Below are positions 13,619 to 21,888 of a stretch of 55,765 nucleotides of DNA, piece after piece. The stretch is from a virus, in IMG/VR virus record IMGVR_UViG_3300008110_005672, positions 1 to 55,765 of that record. The stretch is one strand, 5' to 3'. The stretch's first letter is position 1; the number at the start of each line of letters is the position of its first letter. Below the pieces are notes generated by a model. It saw nothing but the letters and a program-made list of their open reading frames with translations, had not been told where the DNA came from and did no database searches. A program made the position numbers and the translations under genes.

Positions 13619-15268
13619 TTATTGGCCCTGCGTCACTGTGATTTTGGCACATCCGCCTGCTGTGGTGCAGTTATGTGTAATTGAGTAGTAGTTCTGTGTG
13701 CTGCCGCTTTGTGTTAGGCTTAGATCAGTGGGTGTGCCGCTGAGATTGACTTTGGCCATATGACTGGCTGAACCTTGCTGTGTAATATCAACGTTTTTGT
13801 TTCCACCACTTAGGGTAACTTCTGCATAATGACTTCCACTGTCTTTTTGTTGTACGATTAGACTGTTGTTGTTTCCGCTGACATCAGCAAATATTCCTTT
13901 AGAACCACCTGTGCTGGTCTGTTGAAGATCTACTGTATTGAAATTGCCCACTACTCTAAGATCCGTATAATTGACCTGCGTTGAGGCATTGCCCTGTTGC
14001 ACAATGTCGATGTCGTTGCTTAGGCCATTGCCGTAGTAATTAACATAGTTGTTTTGTGTGCCGGACTGTGTAACGGTAATAGTGTTTTGTGTTCCGATCT
14101 GTTCTATATGTACTTGACTGTCTGCTGTGGTTCTGTTAGTGAATGTCATAACTTTGGCTGTGTTTGCTGAGTTGGCATTAAATGCGGCAGCACTCCCGCC
14201 ACAGCACAAAGGAGGAGGAGTATATATCCCGCCACCTGCTAATGTTCCTTGTGGATCATCTACATCGTAAAGCAATCTAATCTCAGCCACTTGGAACGCA
14301 TCGCCGCCGTCTCTGGATCCGGTGAATTCTATTTTGTAATAACTGTAAGCAGTGACATTGCTTAAACTATAAACAGTACTGGCTGTAAGCCTGCCAGTAG
14401 GCAATGATATTGCTTGATGTGACACCAGCACCCAGTCAGTGCCATTAATGCTGCCCCATACTCTAAATCCTGTTGGGTCACGGTTAGATGCGTCATTGGC
14501 TGTGACAAACTGAATTTTTTGTACGGCTCTAGTTGGAGAATATGTGCCATCTGTGACAAATTGCACCACAGCCCAAGCACCTTGACTTCTAAGTCCAAAC
14601 CATTTACTGCCGTTGTTGTTGTCAAATGCTTCGTGTGCTTGTTCACTGCCAATAGGTTGACTGCCTGCTGTATATGTTTTCCATTCATAACTAGTGACTC
14701 GTGTAAAGTTCGTACCGTAAGTGGGAGGCGGAGGTGCCGCATTACTAGGAGTAGATGTGGCAGTCTGCCCTGAACTTAACGGGACTGTGGAATAAGATGC
14801 ATTAGCATAAGTGTCGGCCTGTTGTATAGTTGGATTAAGTGTACCAGTCCACGATACTCCGCTGGTATTTGACATACCCGAGCTGCCACTGAATAGCTGT
14901 CCTGTATTGTTGTCATTGCCTACAAAGAAGAAATAATCCGGACCCATGTTGACAATTTTACCTGTGCCTATGGTTCCTGCTAGTGTGCCGTTGCTGTTGT
15001 AAACTTTGCCTTCGTAGGGAAAGCTAGCATTGCCAGTTAAAGTAAACTGGACATACTGTCCAGTTTGCCACGACCATTGTCCAGCGGTCCAGGGTATTTT
15101 ATACATAATGCCTGGATTCTTACTGTAGATTTGGCAGGTTGTTGTGTTCAAACAGGCATTGACATTCCATTGGCTGTCTGCAATTTGGTATTGCCCAAAC
15201 TTTATATCGGTTAAGGCACCAAAGGCATTAGAGCAGAACAATAACATCAAAAAAATTATTCGTTTCAT
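13619..15268 (-). CDS. secreted discoidin-like and curlin-repeat fusion protein
   Basis: 549 residues. Signal peptide (MKRIIFLMLLFCSNAFG|A), an N-terminal beta region, a Pro linker, an F5/8 type C (discoidin)-like domain at about 190-335 (EAFDNNNGSKWF, VQKIQFVTAND, GFRVWGSINGTDW, YYKIEFTGSRDGGDAFQVAEIRLL), then about 170 residues of curlin-type repeats (VHIEQIGTQNTITVTQSGTQ and similar Q-x-G-x2-N units). Such a protein could be a ligand-binding cap of a curli fibre exported through the CsgG pore encoded nearby. Overlaps the FecR gene by 4 bases. Confidence 0.82.
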   Translation of the reverse strand: MKRIIFLMLLFCSNAFGALTDIKFGQYQIADSQWNVNACLNTTTCQIYSKNPGIMYKIPWTAGQWSWQTGQYVQFTLTGNASFPYEGKVYNSNGTLAGTIGTGKIVNMGPDYFFFVGNDNNTGQLFSGSSGMSNTSGVSWTGTLNPTIQQADTYANASYSTVPLSSGQTATSTPSNAAPPPPTYGTNFTRVTSYEWKTYTAGSQPIGSEQAHEAFDNNNGSKWFGLRSQGAWAVVQFVTDGTYSPTRAVQKIQFVTANDASNRDPTGFRVWGSINGTDWVLVSHQAISLPTGRLTASTVYSLSNVTAYSYYKIEFTGSRDGGDAFQVAEIRLLYDVDDPQGTLAGGGIYTPPPLCCGGSAAAFNANSANTAKVMTFTNRTTADSQVHIEQIGTQNTITVTQSGTQNNYVNYYGNGLSNDIDIVQQGNASTQVNYTDLRVVGNFNTVDLQQTSTGGSKGIFADVSGNNNSLIVQQKDSGSHYAEVTLSGGNKNVDITQQGSASHMAKVNLSGTPTDLSLTQSGSTQNYYSITHNCTTAGGCAKITVTQGQ

Positions 15269-16362
15269 GGACGTCTCAACACCCCAGTCTTCTGTACAAT
15301 GTTTACAACGTTGCCTCCCGGGTCTCCGCTGCCAATAACTGTATATGCATACTGATCATCATGACTGATGGAAACAAATGTGTTGGAATTGTAGCCCGAT
15401 GTTTTCACTTCAGCATAGTGATCAATGTTGGTACGATAAGCTATACCGCGTCCTCGACTTTCGATGTCCGGCGAATCTGACTTTTCCCAGGCCACACACA
15501 CTGCTGTGCTGGCATTACAACCTGCTCGACCTAGGGATTCTTCCAATATTAATAGTCTAGCACGTTCGATAGATTCGTCAGCTTCACGTGCTCGCTGTGC
15601 AATTTGTCGCTGTGCTTCAGCTTCAGCTTCATCGGCTTCTTGATCTCGTTTGCTGCGTGCCTGTTCTCGGATGGCCTGTGTGATTTCAGGTGGTGCCAGC
15701 AAGATCATGTTGTTGCTGATTTTGCTCTCTACAGTGTTGATCACTGTGGGTGCAGTGGGCATGTTGTTGGCACTGCCCACAAATGTAGCTTCAAATGCCT
15801 TATCTAATGTGACTGTACCTGCGTCCGTGGTGACCAAAATACTGCCCACTTTGCAACGGTTTTCCTCCAGCTCATAGGTCTTGATGTCGCGATCATCCTT
15901 GCAACTAGGCACCAACACAATTAGACTCTGGCCAGTTTCGTCCACAGTCATGGTAAAGTCAGTGCCTCGTACCGCCACTGTGGCTGTAGGAGTTTTGATG
16001 TTGACCTGTTGTGGATTGTTTTTGGCTATCTGACCTGACGCATAACGCACAGTGCCCATCCCCACCTTCATGGCCAGTTTGCCTGCGTCTGAGTTTTTTG
16101 GATCGTATACAAAATCGTCAATCACCAGTCTAGAATTTTCAGTTACCTTAACTTTGGTTTCATCACGAAATGTAATGCTGCTGGCACATGCACCAGTGGT
16201 ATAGGTGTCCATGCTTTCAATAGCTGCACCTTTGATACCAGACAATTTTTTCTTGTTACGTTCAACTTCGCAGGCAGTGCCCTTGTTTTCGCTAACCGTG
16301 CCAATGGCAGCCCATGCAGGACTCACTGCGGACAACAACAGTGCCAGCATCAGCCACCGCAC
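15265..16362 (-). CDS. FecR-domain periplasmic protein
   Basis: 365 residues. Signal peptide (MRWLMLALLLSAVSPAWA|A), a FecR domain at about 20-150 with the signature KTPTATVAVRGTDFTM, then a charged coiled-coil (AREADESIERARLL) and a short C-terminal part with repeats that end VVNIVQKTG, curlin-like. FecR domains in such architectures are periplasmic sensors or scaffolds; proteins like this often sit next to CHASE2 cyclases in proteobacteria (recalled, not checked). Position between the two curlin genes suggests joint function. Confidence 0.82.
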   Translation of the reverse strand: MRWLMLALLLSAVSPAWAAIGTVSENKGTACEVERNKKKLSGIKGAAIESMDTYTTGACASSITFRDETKVKVTENSRLVIDDFVYDPKNSDAGKLAMKVGMGTVRYASGQIAKNNPQQVNIKTPTATVAVRGTDFTMTVDETGQSLIVLVPSCKDDRDIKTYELEENRCKVGSILVTTDAGTVTLDKAFEATFVGSANNMPTAPTVINTVESKISNNMILLAPPEITQAIREQARSKRDQEADEAEAEAQRQIAQRAREADESIERARLLILEESLGRAGCNASTAVCVAWEKSDSPDIESRGRGIAYRTNIDHYAEVKTSGYNSNTFVSISHDDQYAYTVIGSGDPGGNVVNIVQKTGVLRRP

Positions 16363-16364
16363 AG

Positions 16365-17180
16365 TTATCTCGCTATGGCTGACACAGGTGCCACAATAGC
16401 TGAACTGCTGGTTCTCACAGTGACAGTGTTGTTGCTGCCTTGTGTTTGGATATTCACTGTGGTGTCATTGGTACCTTGTTGCTGAGTGGTAATGCTGTTG
16501 AAATCGCCCACTGTGGCCATGGCCAACACATGCCCATTAGCTCCGGCAGCATCAATTTGCTGTATGTTGAACACATTGCTGTCGCCTGTGATAGCGTTGG
16601 TCACTGTGCCACGGCTGCTGAGCAGGTCACTGGTGATTTGATTGCTGTTGCCAGTGATTGTGGTAGTAGTAACAATTTCGTTGCCCACTAGATTCTGTAT
16701 GATCATGTTGCTGTTACCAGTGATAGTTTCTGTGATCACATTGTCCTGGTTGGCAGCCGCATTGGCATTGCCCACGGTTAATCTAGTTTGATTGCTGTTG
16801 CCTGTCACAGTGCTGTTGTAGGTGTTGAGGTTGCCCATGATGTTGTACTGCGCGGAGTTGGCATTGCCAGTCTGCGTGATGCCTACAATGTTGTTGCTGC
16901 CTGTAATAGTGCCATAGTTGCTGGCGCTAGGTGCGTCTGGAGTCAGTGTAGTGATACCTGTGCCAGCCACTACTGTGGCAGTGGTCGTGGTCACTCCACC
17001 AACATTGTTGGTACCACCAACTTGTTCAATGGTGATAACGTTGCTGCTACCAACCTGTTCAATATAGACCTTATTGGGTCCTGTGGCAGACTGCGCCCAG
17101 ACTGTGCTGGCGCCCATGAGCATTGCCACTGCAAGTAATTTTCTCGACAACTCGCCACTGCCTGTCATTCTTTTTTTCAT
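16365..17180 (-). CDS. curlin-repeat protein (CsgA/CsgB-like)
   Basis: 271 residues. Signal sequence ending WAQS, then repeats such as VYIEQVGSSNVITIEQVGGTNN, ITGSNNIVGITQTGNANS and VTGNSNQTRLTVGNAN, with Gln and Asn at curlin spacing (S-x5-Q-x-G-x2-N-x-A-like). Longer and more Thr-rich than E. coli CsgA (151 residues). Predicted to form amyloid on the cell surface after export by CsgG. The first and fifth codons are both Met; ribosome-binding site not obvious. Leader contains two palindromes. Confidence 0.82.
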   Translation of the reverse strand: MKKRMTGSGELSRKLLAVAMLMGASTVWAQSATGPNKVYIEQVGSSNVITIEQVGGTNNVGGVTTTTATVVAGTGITTLTPDAPSASNYGTITGSNNIVGITQTGNANSAQYNIMGNLNTYNSTVTGNSNQTRLTVGNANAAANQDNVITETITGNSNMIIQNLVGNEIVTTTTITGNSNQITSDLLSSRGTVTNAITGDSNVFNIQQIDAAGANGHVLAMATVGDFNSITTQQQGTNDTTVNIQTQGSNNTVTVRTSSSAIVAPVSAIAR

Positions 17181-17221
17181 CTTGTGTCTAATGTTGGTTT
17201 ATTGTTTGCCAACAAGTCCTT

Positions 17222-17233
17222 GGTCTTAAGACC
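17222..17233. promoter_or_regulatory. palindrome GGTCTTAAGACC in the curlin leader
   Basis: Perfect 12-bp palindrome 42 bases upstream of the curlin-repeat gene. May be an operator or an mRNA hairpin. Confidence 0.35.
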
Positions 17234-17252
17234 GTTAATGTTCCTTATAATT

Positions 17253-17260
17253 TATTTAAG
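17253..17260 (-). promoter_or_regulatory. T4-type late promoter-like box (CTTAAATA)
   Basis: Lies 73 bases upstream of the curlin-repeat start, with TATAAT at about 17277-17282 as an alternative sigma70 -10 box further upstream. Confidence 0.4.
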
Positions 17261-17297
17261 TCACTGCATACAGAAATTATATACCGCTGTTAAATTG

Positions 17298-17327
17298 TTA
17301 ACATGTTAAAATTTTTACATGTTTAAA
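17298..17327. promoter_or_regulatory. two ACATGT-centred near-palindromes between csgG and the curlin gene
   Basis: TTAACATGTTAA (17298-17309) is a perfect 12-bp palindrome, and a second ACATGT-containing site follows at 17316-17327. Spacing about one and a half to two helical turns fits a regulator binding site. Regulator unknown. Confidence 0.4.
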
Positions 17328-17358
17328 TTACAACACCTTTTTGAACTGACAATTCTTC

Positions 17359-18384
17359 TTACCAACTAGGTTCAACATCATTTTTAGGTGCCTGTTTCTT
17401 TACTTCTTGCTTGATTTCTTGCTTGATTTCTGATTCGGGCTCGATAGCTTTGCCTGTTCCATTGCCTTGTCCGCCATTGGGCTGCTGTGGTGCGGGGTTA
17501 GGTGCACTTTTGGCAGGGGCGGATTCTTTGGGGGTTTGTGTTTGAACCAACTCATTCTTTTCCTCCTTGAAACTCCAATGTCCTTTACGGGCGCCTTCAT
17601 TAATAGTCTGGACCACTGCGGCCTGCACAGCCACGTCCACTGCTCTGTTGATACTTTCGTTAATGCTGCCGCCAATCTCACCTTCCACGGCATTGGCATT
17701 GGCTCCCAGGGTGGTGCCATCGCCTATGAAACGTAGCAGGGTCAATTTGTCCATGTAACTCAACACAGTTTTAGTCACGGTAACAGTTGTGAGTATTTCA
17801 CCAGTGGCCACACTGACTGCTCTTAGAGTCACTGTTACAGTGTCACTTTGATATTGTGTTGATGCACCGATACCAAAAATTCTCACTCCCGACCCGCCTG
17901 TGAGTGTATTTGAATCGTAGCCAACAATACCACCTTCCATTATGATACCAGCAAACAACATTGGCGGTAGAGGTTTGGCATCCTTGCCTTGATACTGTTC
18001 ACGCATCTGACGTATCATCTGTCGTTCTTTGATCAGATTGTCCAGGCCCCCACGTTCCAGCACAGTGAACCAACGTTGATCACCTACATCTTGTAGAGCT
18101 TTGATTAGATAGTTGTCAGCACCCTGTGTCACAGCTGAACTCAGCGATGCAATCAAGGGCTGGCTTTTACGTTGTCCTGTTAGATCACGGAATCCATAGA
18201 CAGCTACAGCCACTGGTCCGCCTTGTGGTGGGCGTAGTTTGTTTTGTTCTTGCTTTAGAAACTTGCTGGCTTCGACTCGAGGCGCATCAAATTGATTGCC
18301 GGTTATTTTTTCACGTAAGGCCGAGCTTGATGCGCAACCAGATAAGACTGCCACTACCGCTAGAGATAACAATGTGTGTTTCAT
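17359..18384 (-). CDS. csgG: CsgG-like curli secretion lipoprotein
   Basis: 341 residues. Lipobox LSGC at the end of a short signal peptide, then the CsgG body: PVAVAVYGFRDLTGQ, GDQRWFTVLERGGLDNLIKERQ, FAGIIMEGGIVGYDSN and VTVTLRAVSVATGEI, all typical of the nonameric outer-membrane pore that exports curlins. The C-terminal 80 residues are a Pro/Gln/Lys-rich tail not found in E. coli CsgG (277 residues). Four bases from csgF. No CsgE homologue is visible. Confidence 0.92.
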   Translation of the reverse strand: MKHTLLSLAVVAVLSGCASSSALREKITGNQFDAPRVEASKFLKQEQNKLRPPQGGPVAVAVYGFRDLTGQRKSQPLIASLSSAVTQGADNYLIKALQDVGDQRWFTVLERGGLDNLIKERQMIRQMREQYQGKDAKPLPPMLFAGIIMEGGIVGYDSNTLTGGSGVRIFGIGASTQYQSDTVTVTLRAVSVATGEILTTVTVTKTVLSYMDKLTLLRFIGDGTTLGANANAVEGEIGGSINESINRAVDVAVQAAVVQTINEGARKGHWSFKEEKNELVQTQTPKESAPAKSAPNPAPQQPNGGQGNGTGKAIEPESEIKQEIKQEVKKQAPKNDVEPSW

Positions 18385-18387
18385 TGC

Positions 18388-18870
18388 TTATCCCCCAAAT
18401 CCAAACGTACCACTTGGCACAGTTATTTCTGTATACTGTCTTGGATCCAAGACGTTTTCAATTCTAACAACAATATTAGTTCCCACTACTTTCCAAGTGA
18501 TGTTGTTGCCGGCTACTTCCATTTGACCGCAATTGCCTGCACTATTTGCTGAACACACCGGCACTCCGTTGACTCCAAACAGACTATCTGTGATCTGTTT
18601 TGCCAACTGTGAATAGATGCGGCTTTCCAAGTTGGCTTGAAACTTGGCTTGTGGTGTGTTTAATGCATCGCTTTCTGCTTTGGCTTTGAGTGCATCGGCA
18701 GCATTTTTGTTCTTGTCTCTGGCCTGAGTTTCTAGTTGGTGTATTGTGAGTACGTGTGAACTATAGCCAATGCCACTAAAGGATGGACTATTAAAACTGT
18801 GTTGTAATTCTGCTGCGCCGACCATTGATGCTGCAATAATCAACATGGCGGCGGCTATAGATTTAACCAT
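18388..18870 (-). CDS. csgF: CsgF-like curli assembly factor
   Basis: 160 residues. Signal peptide (...SMVGAAE), followed by the CsgF N-terminal peptide LQHSFNSPSFSGIG, which corresponds to the segment that inserts into the CsgG pore, and a C-terminal domain ending in TVPSGTFGFGG. CsgF anchors the nucleator to the pore. GGGAGCGA precedes the ATG and a late-type box (18898-18905) lies upstream, so csgF-csgG form an operon. Confidence 0.88.
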   Translation of the reverse strand: MVKSIAAAMLIIAASMVGAAELQHSFNSPSFSGIGYSSHVLTIHQLETQARDKNKNAADALKAKAESDALNTPQAKFQANLESRIYSQLAKQITDSLFGVNGVPVCSANSAGNCGQMEVAGNNITWKVVGTNIVVRIENVLDPRQYTEITVPSGTFGFGG

Positions 18871-18897
18871 CGATTCGCTCCCGGTAGTTACTGTTAG

Positions 18898-18905
18898 TAT
18901 TTACG
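18898..18905 (-). promoter_or_regulatory. T4-type late promoter (CGTAAATA)
   Basis: Box on the minus strand 27 bases upstream of csgF. Suggests that the curli export genes are expressed late, with virion genes. Confidence 0.5.
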
Positions 18906-18941
18906 TGGGGACGAACTAGAATTATGTGCTGCGAGAATTAT

Positions 18942-20378
18942 TTACGTAGTTGGGAGGCTGAAACTAAAGCCGCCTTTGATTTGTCTACCTGAGTACCAGT
19001 TGGCTTCCATCTTGGCTTTATCTTTAAAATTTGGGGGATAAACAACGTTAATTGTTTTTACTGTTGCATCATCACCCGATGCACCTACTGCACTCTTTAC
19101 CTGAACCATTGCAGAACTATTTAAAAAACTACGAATAGCTTCTCCAAAGTCGATTGCAGGATCTGAATTTACTTTGTTTGCTACTAATGCAGCCACTCTA
19201 GCAATACAAATAAATCCTACAAAGCTACCGCTTTTATAACCTCCCATGGTAAAAATACGTTGTAATATCTTGGGAACTTTTACAATGTCTTCTGGGGTGG
19301 CAGTTTTGACCACTGCCGAAGGGTTGGTTTTATCTCCTGAGAGCTGTTGTTTAGGATCTCTAGGATTAGACAACAATTGTTTAATGGCATCTGCTTCTTG
19401 TTGATCGATTAATGCAAGTTCAACTCCTAGCACTAAAGGAGCATAACGCTGATGTTCTTTGCAAACATCTAGAATTCTAGCTGCTTCCGCAAACTTTTTA
19501 ATGTATGCTTGTCCTGTAGAAGATTGTGCAGAATCTTCTTTGGCCTTGTGTATGTTGCCAATAGAGCCTTTAGCGCCTTGTTTGCCTTTTGAACTTACTG
19601 CCAGTTCAATTCCACCTTTTTGTATGTAGCTGTCAACAAGACCATTAATTAAAGATACGGGATAACTGATGGTTGCACCAGATAAATCGCCACCTTTGAA
19701 TACGTCGGCAATTGCCTCTTGCATTTGTCCACTTACCTGTGGATGACCAGAAATCATTGCGATTGGAGCAAACACTTCTCCAAAGTCATCTTGAATAGCA
19801 GGTACTATTTTTCCTGCTCCAGGAAATACAATAGGTTCACCGTTGACCGCAGCATTTAAACCAGCAACTAGCATTGCACCGTCTTTATGGGCCGATATAG
19901 TTTTAATAACAGATTGTGCTGTGCGAGATCTTGAATCTCCAATACCTACGTCTAGGGGTTTTAATGCTGATTCGGATTTAACCGCAGAACTTGTTTTCTT
20001 GTCTTTGCCACCTGCCGTTAATCCGGCAACGGTTCTAGCTTCGGTATCAGAAATTGTATTATTAGGGTTTTTACGATCGTAGAACTTGCCAATCAGGATT
20101 TCTTTTCCGTCATCTGCTTCAAATCTTGCATAGGCAAAAGATTTGCTTCTATTTTGAGGTTTGTTAATCCAGATAATTTTGCCCTTGTCACCACCGGCCT
20201 GTTCAAGTGCTGCGGCTTCCATGTCTTGCATGGTAGGATATTGTTGTTCTTCCCCGGCAGGAAATTCCCAATTCCAGTTTTGGAATTTAAATTCAATACC
20301 ATTAGGGTCTGTATAAATTTCGCCGGGAGTTCCGCCTTTTAGGCCTACTGCTTCGATTAAAAATTCAAATACTCTCAT
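18942..20378 (-). CDS. large protein with capsid-targeting-like N-terminus
   Basis: 478 residues, begins MRVFEFLIEAVGLKGG. The first ten residues resemble the T4 capsid-targeting sequence (MKTYQEFIAE) and contain a gp21-type cleavage motif (L/I-x-E: LIE|A). The body is mixed alpha/beta with Gly- and Lys-rich loops; no enzyme family recognised. Predicted to be packed in the head and injected with DNA. The late box GCTAAATA lies 6 bases upstream of the ATG (near-leaderless). Confidence 0.65.
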   Translation of the reverse strand: MRVFEFLIEAVGLKGGTPGEIYTDPNGIEFKFQNWNWEFPAGEEQQYPTMQDMEAAALEQAGGDKGKIIWINKPQNRSKSFAYARFEADDGKEILIGKFYDRKNPNNTISDTEARTVAGLTAGGKDKKTSSAVKSESALKPLDVGIGDSRSRTAQSVIKTISAHKDGAMLVAGLNAAVNGEPIVFPGAGKIVPAIQDDFGEVFAPIAMISGHPQVSGQMQEAIADVFKGGDLSGATISYPVSLINGLVDSYIQKGGIELAVSSKGKQGAKGSIGNIHKAKEDSAQSSTGQAYIKKFAEAARILDVCKEHQRYAPLVLGVELALIDQQEADAIKQLLSNPRDPKQQLSGDKTNPSAVVKTATPEDIVKVPKILQRIFTMGGYKSGSFVGFICIARVAALVANKVNSDPAIDFGEAIRSFLNSSAMVQVKSAVGASGDDATVKTINVVYPPNFKDKAKMEANWYSGRQIKGGFSFSLPTT

Positions 20379-20384
20379 AGCTAA

Positions 20385-20392
20385 TATTTAGC
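20385..20392 (-). promoter_or_regulatory. T4-type late promoter (GCTAAATA)
   Basis: Immediately upstream of the capsid-targeted protein gene and overlapping the stop codon of the bilin reductase gene. Confidence 0.5.
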
Positions 20393-21080
20393 TGATTTCT
20401 GGGAACAGGCATTCTTGAATAAACACCCTTACATCCTCTTCTGAAAGTCCTAAACTAACCATTACACGTGGTGTATGTGGGTTCTGTTTTTGATTTTCGC
20501 AGTAGAAATTCTGTGCAGATCTAGTGTCGTTTGCAGTATTGTTAGTTTCAGCTACTGTACCTAGATAATGATGTATGCCCGCTTTTGCCATGGCAATAAT
20601 CTGTGCTAATTCTTCATCATCACTAACGTTGCCTGCAGCCACCATACTTGGACTGAAAATACGTTCTGCCCAGTCGGGTAATTTGCGAGTCTTATTCCAT
20701 TCTAACTTTTGTGCTTCGTCTGCAAACCAATCCATCATGGCATGCTCTTTATCGCCTGCGGCTGAATAATCGTAGAAGCAGCCCGTAATCTTGTTCTTGC
20801 CAGCAATAACATCAAATCCAAAAATAGGAGCAGGATTATGTGTATGCGGAAAAATGCAACAGTGCATCATCCAAAGACCTTTGGTCTCACGGGCATCTAC
20901 TACGTCCACGTGAGCTCTACGATAACTGTCACTGGTCCAAACACGATTAACCCATCCGGGACTGTTAAAGCGATCCATTCCAGGTTCGAATACTTCTGTT
21001 CCTGTTTTAGTAAACTGATCTATGAATAGCGTTTGCACTTCGATCAGTGTGTCCCAAACTTTACTTGTTGATGTTTGCAA
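20388..21080 (-). CDS. pcyX: ferredoxin-dependent bilin reductase (PcyX/PcyA-like)
   Basis: 230 residues. Reduces biliverdin to a phycobilin using ferredoxin electrons. FDBR family signatures: SYRRAHVDVVDA, HCCIFPH (the active-site His of PcyA) and PIFGFDVIAGKNKITG (the catalytic Asp). Where PcyA has Glu76 this protein has Asp (AHVDV). PcyX, a PcyA-related phage enzyme that makes phycoerythrobilin, is the closest idea. Overlaps the heme oxygenase gene by 20 bases. A TTG start is used; a few residues either way are uncertain. Confidence 0.85.
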   Translation of the reverse strand: MQTSTSKVWDTLIEVQTLFIDQFTKTGTEVFEPGMDRFNSPGWVNRVWTSDSYRRAHVDVVDARETKGLWMMHCCIFPHTHNPAPIFGFDVIAGKNKITGCFYDYSAAGDKEHAMMDWFADEAQKLEWNKTRKLPDWAERIFSPSMVAAGNVSDDEELAQIIAMAKAGIHHYLGTVAETNNTANDTRSAQNFYCENQKQNPHTPRVMVSLGLSEEDVRVFIQECLFPEIS

Positions 21081-21612
21081 TTTCCATCATCTCTTTAAAA
21101 AATTGTGTAGCAAAATCAAAACAAACCTTGGCTTCGTCTGCCATACTGTCGTCGATTTTTAAACGGACTGCTGCTTTTAGGCTATCGGCATCTTCGAAAT
21201 GATAGTATTTGCCAGAACCTGGAACTTTCTTAGCAATCATCTGTCCGCCAGCAAGATCACCCATGTGTCGTACATAGATGTGTGCCATCAGCAGTTTAGG
21301 ATCATCTTTAATTTTCATGATGTGATCCATATACTGCTTTGTCACTGCACACATTTTGGGTCTATCTTCATCGTCTGATCCCCACAATTCTTCGAAGTCA
21401 GCTCTAATGGCCTTGGCCCGTAGGATTCCCGGCATGTCAGACAGTAGTCCGTGCGGCATGGCACACACTTCTAACAGCTCATACATGGGAAATTGATTGT
21501 AGAGATAGGTGGCATACAGTTTTGGATCTATAGTTCCTGAAAACAGGATTTTTACAAACTCCTGTCTTTCGGCATTGGTGTGATTGTCTTTGGTTAATTC
21601 TCGTAGGCTCAT
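21061..21612 (-). CDS. ho1: heme oxygenase
   Basis: 183 residues. Opens the heme ring to biliverdin IX-alpha, CO and iron. Proximal heme His in DNHTNAER near residue 11, and the distal-helix signature YVRHMGDLAGGQMI (family: YxRYLGDLSGGQ). Length is slightly short of cyanobacterial HO1. Directly feeds the bilin reductase encoded just downstream with overlapping frames. Heme oxygenase plus FDBR is a known phage-borne pair in cyanophages and some other marine phages. Confidence 0.93.
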   Translation of the reverse strand: MSLRELTKDNHTNAERQEFVKILFSGTIDPKLYATYLYNQFPMYELLEVCAMPHGLLSDMPGILRAKAIRADFEELWGSDDEDRPKMCAVTKQYMDHIMKIKDDPKLLMAHIYVRHMGDLAGGQMIAKKVPGSGKYYHFEDADSLKAAVRLKIDDSMADEAKVCFDFATQFFKEMMEIANINK

Positions 21613-21627
21613 TATATGGTTCCGTTA

Positions 21628-21888
21628 TTATCTGAAACGTAGTATCAGCATGACAAGATCCTGTTCACTATTGAGTTTGAGAATGTAATCGTTGACATTG
21701 AATCTTTGATACTGCCAACGTGTTCCCAGTGGACCAAAAGCTGATTCTACAAATCGTATTATACTTAGTTTGCCGGACTTGCCACTAGCCTGAGAACTGG
21801 GACGCTGATCTCTAAAGTGTACCCAGTAACCAAATCTACGTGCTCCTGTAAATTGATGTTTGATTAATCGCACATCATCAAAGGTCAT
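21628..21888 (-). CDS. paralogous small protein, distant copy
   Basis: 86 residues. Ends YILKLNSEQDLVMLILRFR, the same pattern as the C-termini of the 6.4-8.3 kb small proteins (strand, acidic, D-L-V-M-x-I-L-R-F). Arg-rich middle. Located between clpS and ho1, overlapping clpS by 4 bases. Function unknown. Confidence 0.6.
   Translation of the reverse strand: MTFDDVRLIKHQFTGARRFGYWVHFRDQRPSSQASGKSGKLSIIRFVESAFGPLGTRWQYQRFNVNDYILKLNSEQDLVMLILRFR

Noticed and set aside
13619-17180. Curlin-repeat DNA as a possible tandem-repeat array or CRISPR-like structure
   Set aside because: The repeats are degenerate at DNA level and explained by protein repeats; no constant spacers or leader.
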